Part shown: one piece after another, positions 63,430-64,000 of the stretch
Numbering within the stretch: the stretch's first letter is position 1
How the letters are laid out: each line of letters starts with the position of its first letter
From: Asparagopsis taxiformis
Taxonomy: Eukaryota; Rhodophyta; Florideophyceae; Bonnemaisoniales; Bonnemaisoniaceae
Assembly: GCA_030407315.1 (NCBI GenBank)
Contig: JALQPE010001859.1
Coordinates: 1-64,000 of the forward strand
Direction: 5' to 3'
DNA length: 64,000 nucleotides
Notes under the pieces: generated by a model
What the model was told of the DNA's origin: nothing
The model's database searches: none
The model's input: only the letters and a program-made list of their open reading frames with translations
Translations under genes and position numbers: made by a program

Positions 63430-64000
63430 GATTTTTGGTCATCAGATTCTCACAACTGGAGATGTGATGGTCAAAATGGAACTTTGTCCGAATGATGTGC
63501 AAGTGGTCTGTAAGGGTTGGAGTGGGTCTAGGGAGTACGGAAAAGTGTTCTATGAGTTCGTAAAGCTGCTGGCTTGCGCATTAGGGCTGACAGAATGCAT
63601 CGAGTTTTGGTCACCAGATTCCCACAACTGAAGATGTGATGGCCAAAATTGAACTTTGTCGGAACGAAGTGCAAGTGGTCTGTAAGGGTTGGAGTGGGTC
63701 TGGGGAGTACTGTAATGGGTTTTATTTGCCCTGAAAGCTGGTGGCTTGCGAGGTACAGCTTCCGGAGTTCACTAATTTTTGGTCACCAGATTCTCACAAC
63801 TGGAGATGTGATGGCCAAAATTGAACTTTGTCGGAACGAAGTGTAAGTGATCCGTAAGGGCTGGAGTGGCTCTAGGGAGTACGGAAAAGTGTTTTATGTG
63901 TCCGTAAAGCTGTTGAATTGCGTGGTAGGGATTCCAGAATGCATCGACTTTTGGTCACCAGACTCCCACAACTGGAGATGTGATAGCCAAAATTGAACTT
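63430..64000 (+). repeat. 172-bp tandem repeat (CACTA-3 copy)
   Basis: Units near 63437, 63612, 63784 and 63957; continues past the window. Confidence 0.85.

Larger units (their letters stand above)
58297..64000. mobile_element. CACTA-3: left part of a third element, inserted in the Gypsy integrase
   Basis: Starts CACTACGGTGTTG at 58297. It shares the type-2 end with CACTA-2 and the 1.3-kb block at 62747 onward. Between them the cargo differs completely. The right end lies outside the window. Confidence 0.8.
62747..64000 (+). repeat. Direct repeat block shared with CACTA-2
   Basis: Same order as 40787-42160: leader with GAGCTCTAGGGTAGG, palindrome array 10, then the 172-bp tandem repeat running off the window. 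Confidence 0.9.

Overview
The window looks like repeat-rich nuclear DNA of a eukaryote. Supporting features are a chromodomain-bearing Ty3/Gypsy integrase, CACTA-type DNA transposon ends, a SET domain, and very long open reading frames with no visible introns. Large intronless ORFs and this repeat load would suit a florideophyte red alga, but an early-diverging fungus or another protist cannot be excluded. I see no rRNA, no convincing tRNA and no CRISPR array.

Five sequences end in the same 13-bp terminus, CACTACGGTGTTG or its complement: right ends at 25610, 44560 and 51052, left ends at 34981 and 58297. The best reading is three CACTA-like elements. CACTA-1 (before base 1 to 25610) is the long, apparently autonomous copy. 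It carries a Tnp2/Plavaka-like transposase (1962-5765), a ParB-like gene followed by a 2OG-Fe(II) dioxygenase gene (6988-10247), a single-ORF ParB-dioxygenase fusion (11824-15471), a reverse-strand ParB-DNA methyltransferase-SET fusion (17564-21031), and two unrecognised genes (21545-22906, and 23182-24708 on minus). CACTA-2 (34981-51052) lies in inverted orientation. It is an internally deleted derivative in which a chimeric ParB/dioxygenase pseudogene sits beside decayed host-type genes (SSB, Sel1-repeat protein, chitin-binding/LPMO-like protein). CACTA-3 (58297 to past the window end) starts with the same left end, carries other decayed cargo including an importin-beta-family fragment, and reaches the same internal repeat block.

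Between CACTA-1 and CACTA-2 (25611-34980, continuing at 51053-about 51229) lies a different mobile sequence. It has GGACRTCC subterminal motifs, its own 300-bp palindrome-bearing repeats, and its own ParB-dioxygenase gene (28295-32251). To the right (51230-58296) is GC-richer Ty3/Gypsy debris: an RNase H relic, a frameshifted gag-like ORF, and an integrase interrupted by CACTA-3.

Two signals go beyond ordinary transposon annotation. First, four ParB-like loci are coupled to chromatin or DNA-modifying domains (dioxygenase three times, methyltransferase plus SET once). The intergenic gaps of the main cassette hold clusters of a 39-bp palindrome, and the second element flanks its ParB gene with a different palindrome. 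I infer a possible ParB/parS-like site-recognition system used to direct base or histone modification to the transposon. Second, genes and repeats in this window are repeatedly broken by insertions that are inverted copies of the adjacent bases, making perfect palindromes. Removing each insertion in thought restores the reading frame or the match to an intact paralogue.
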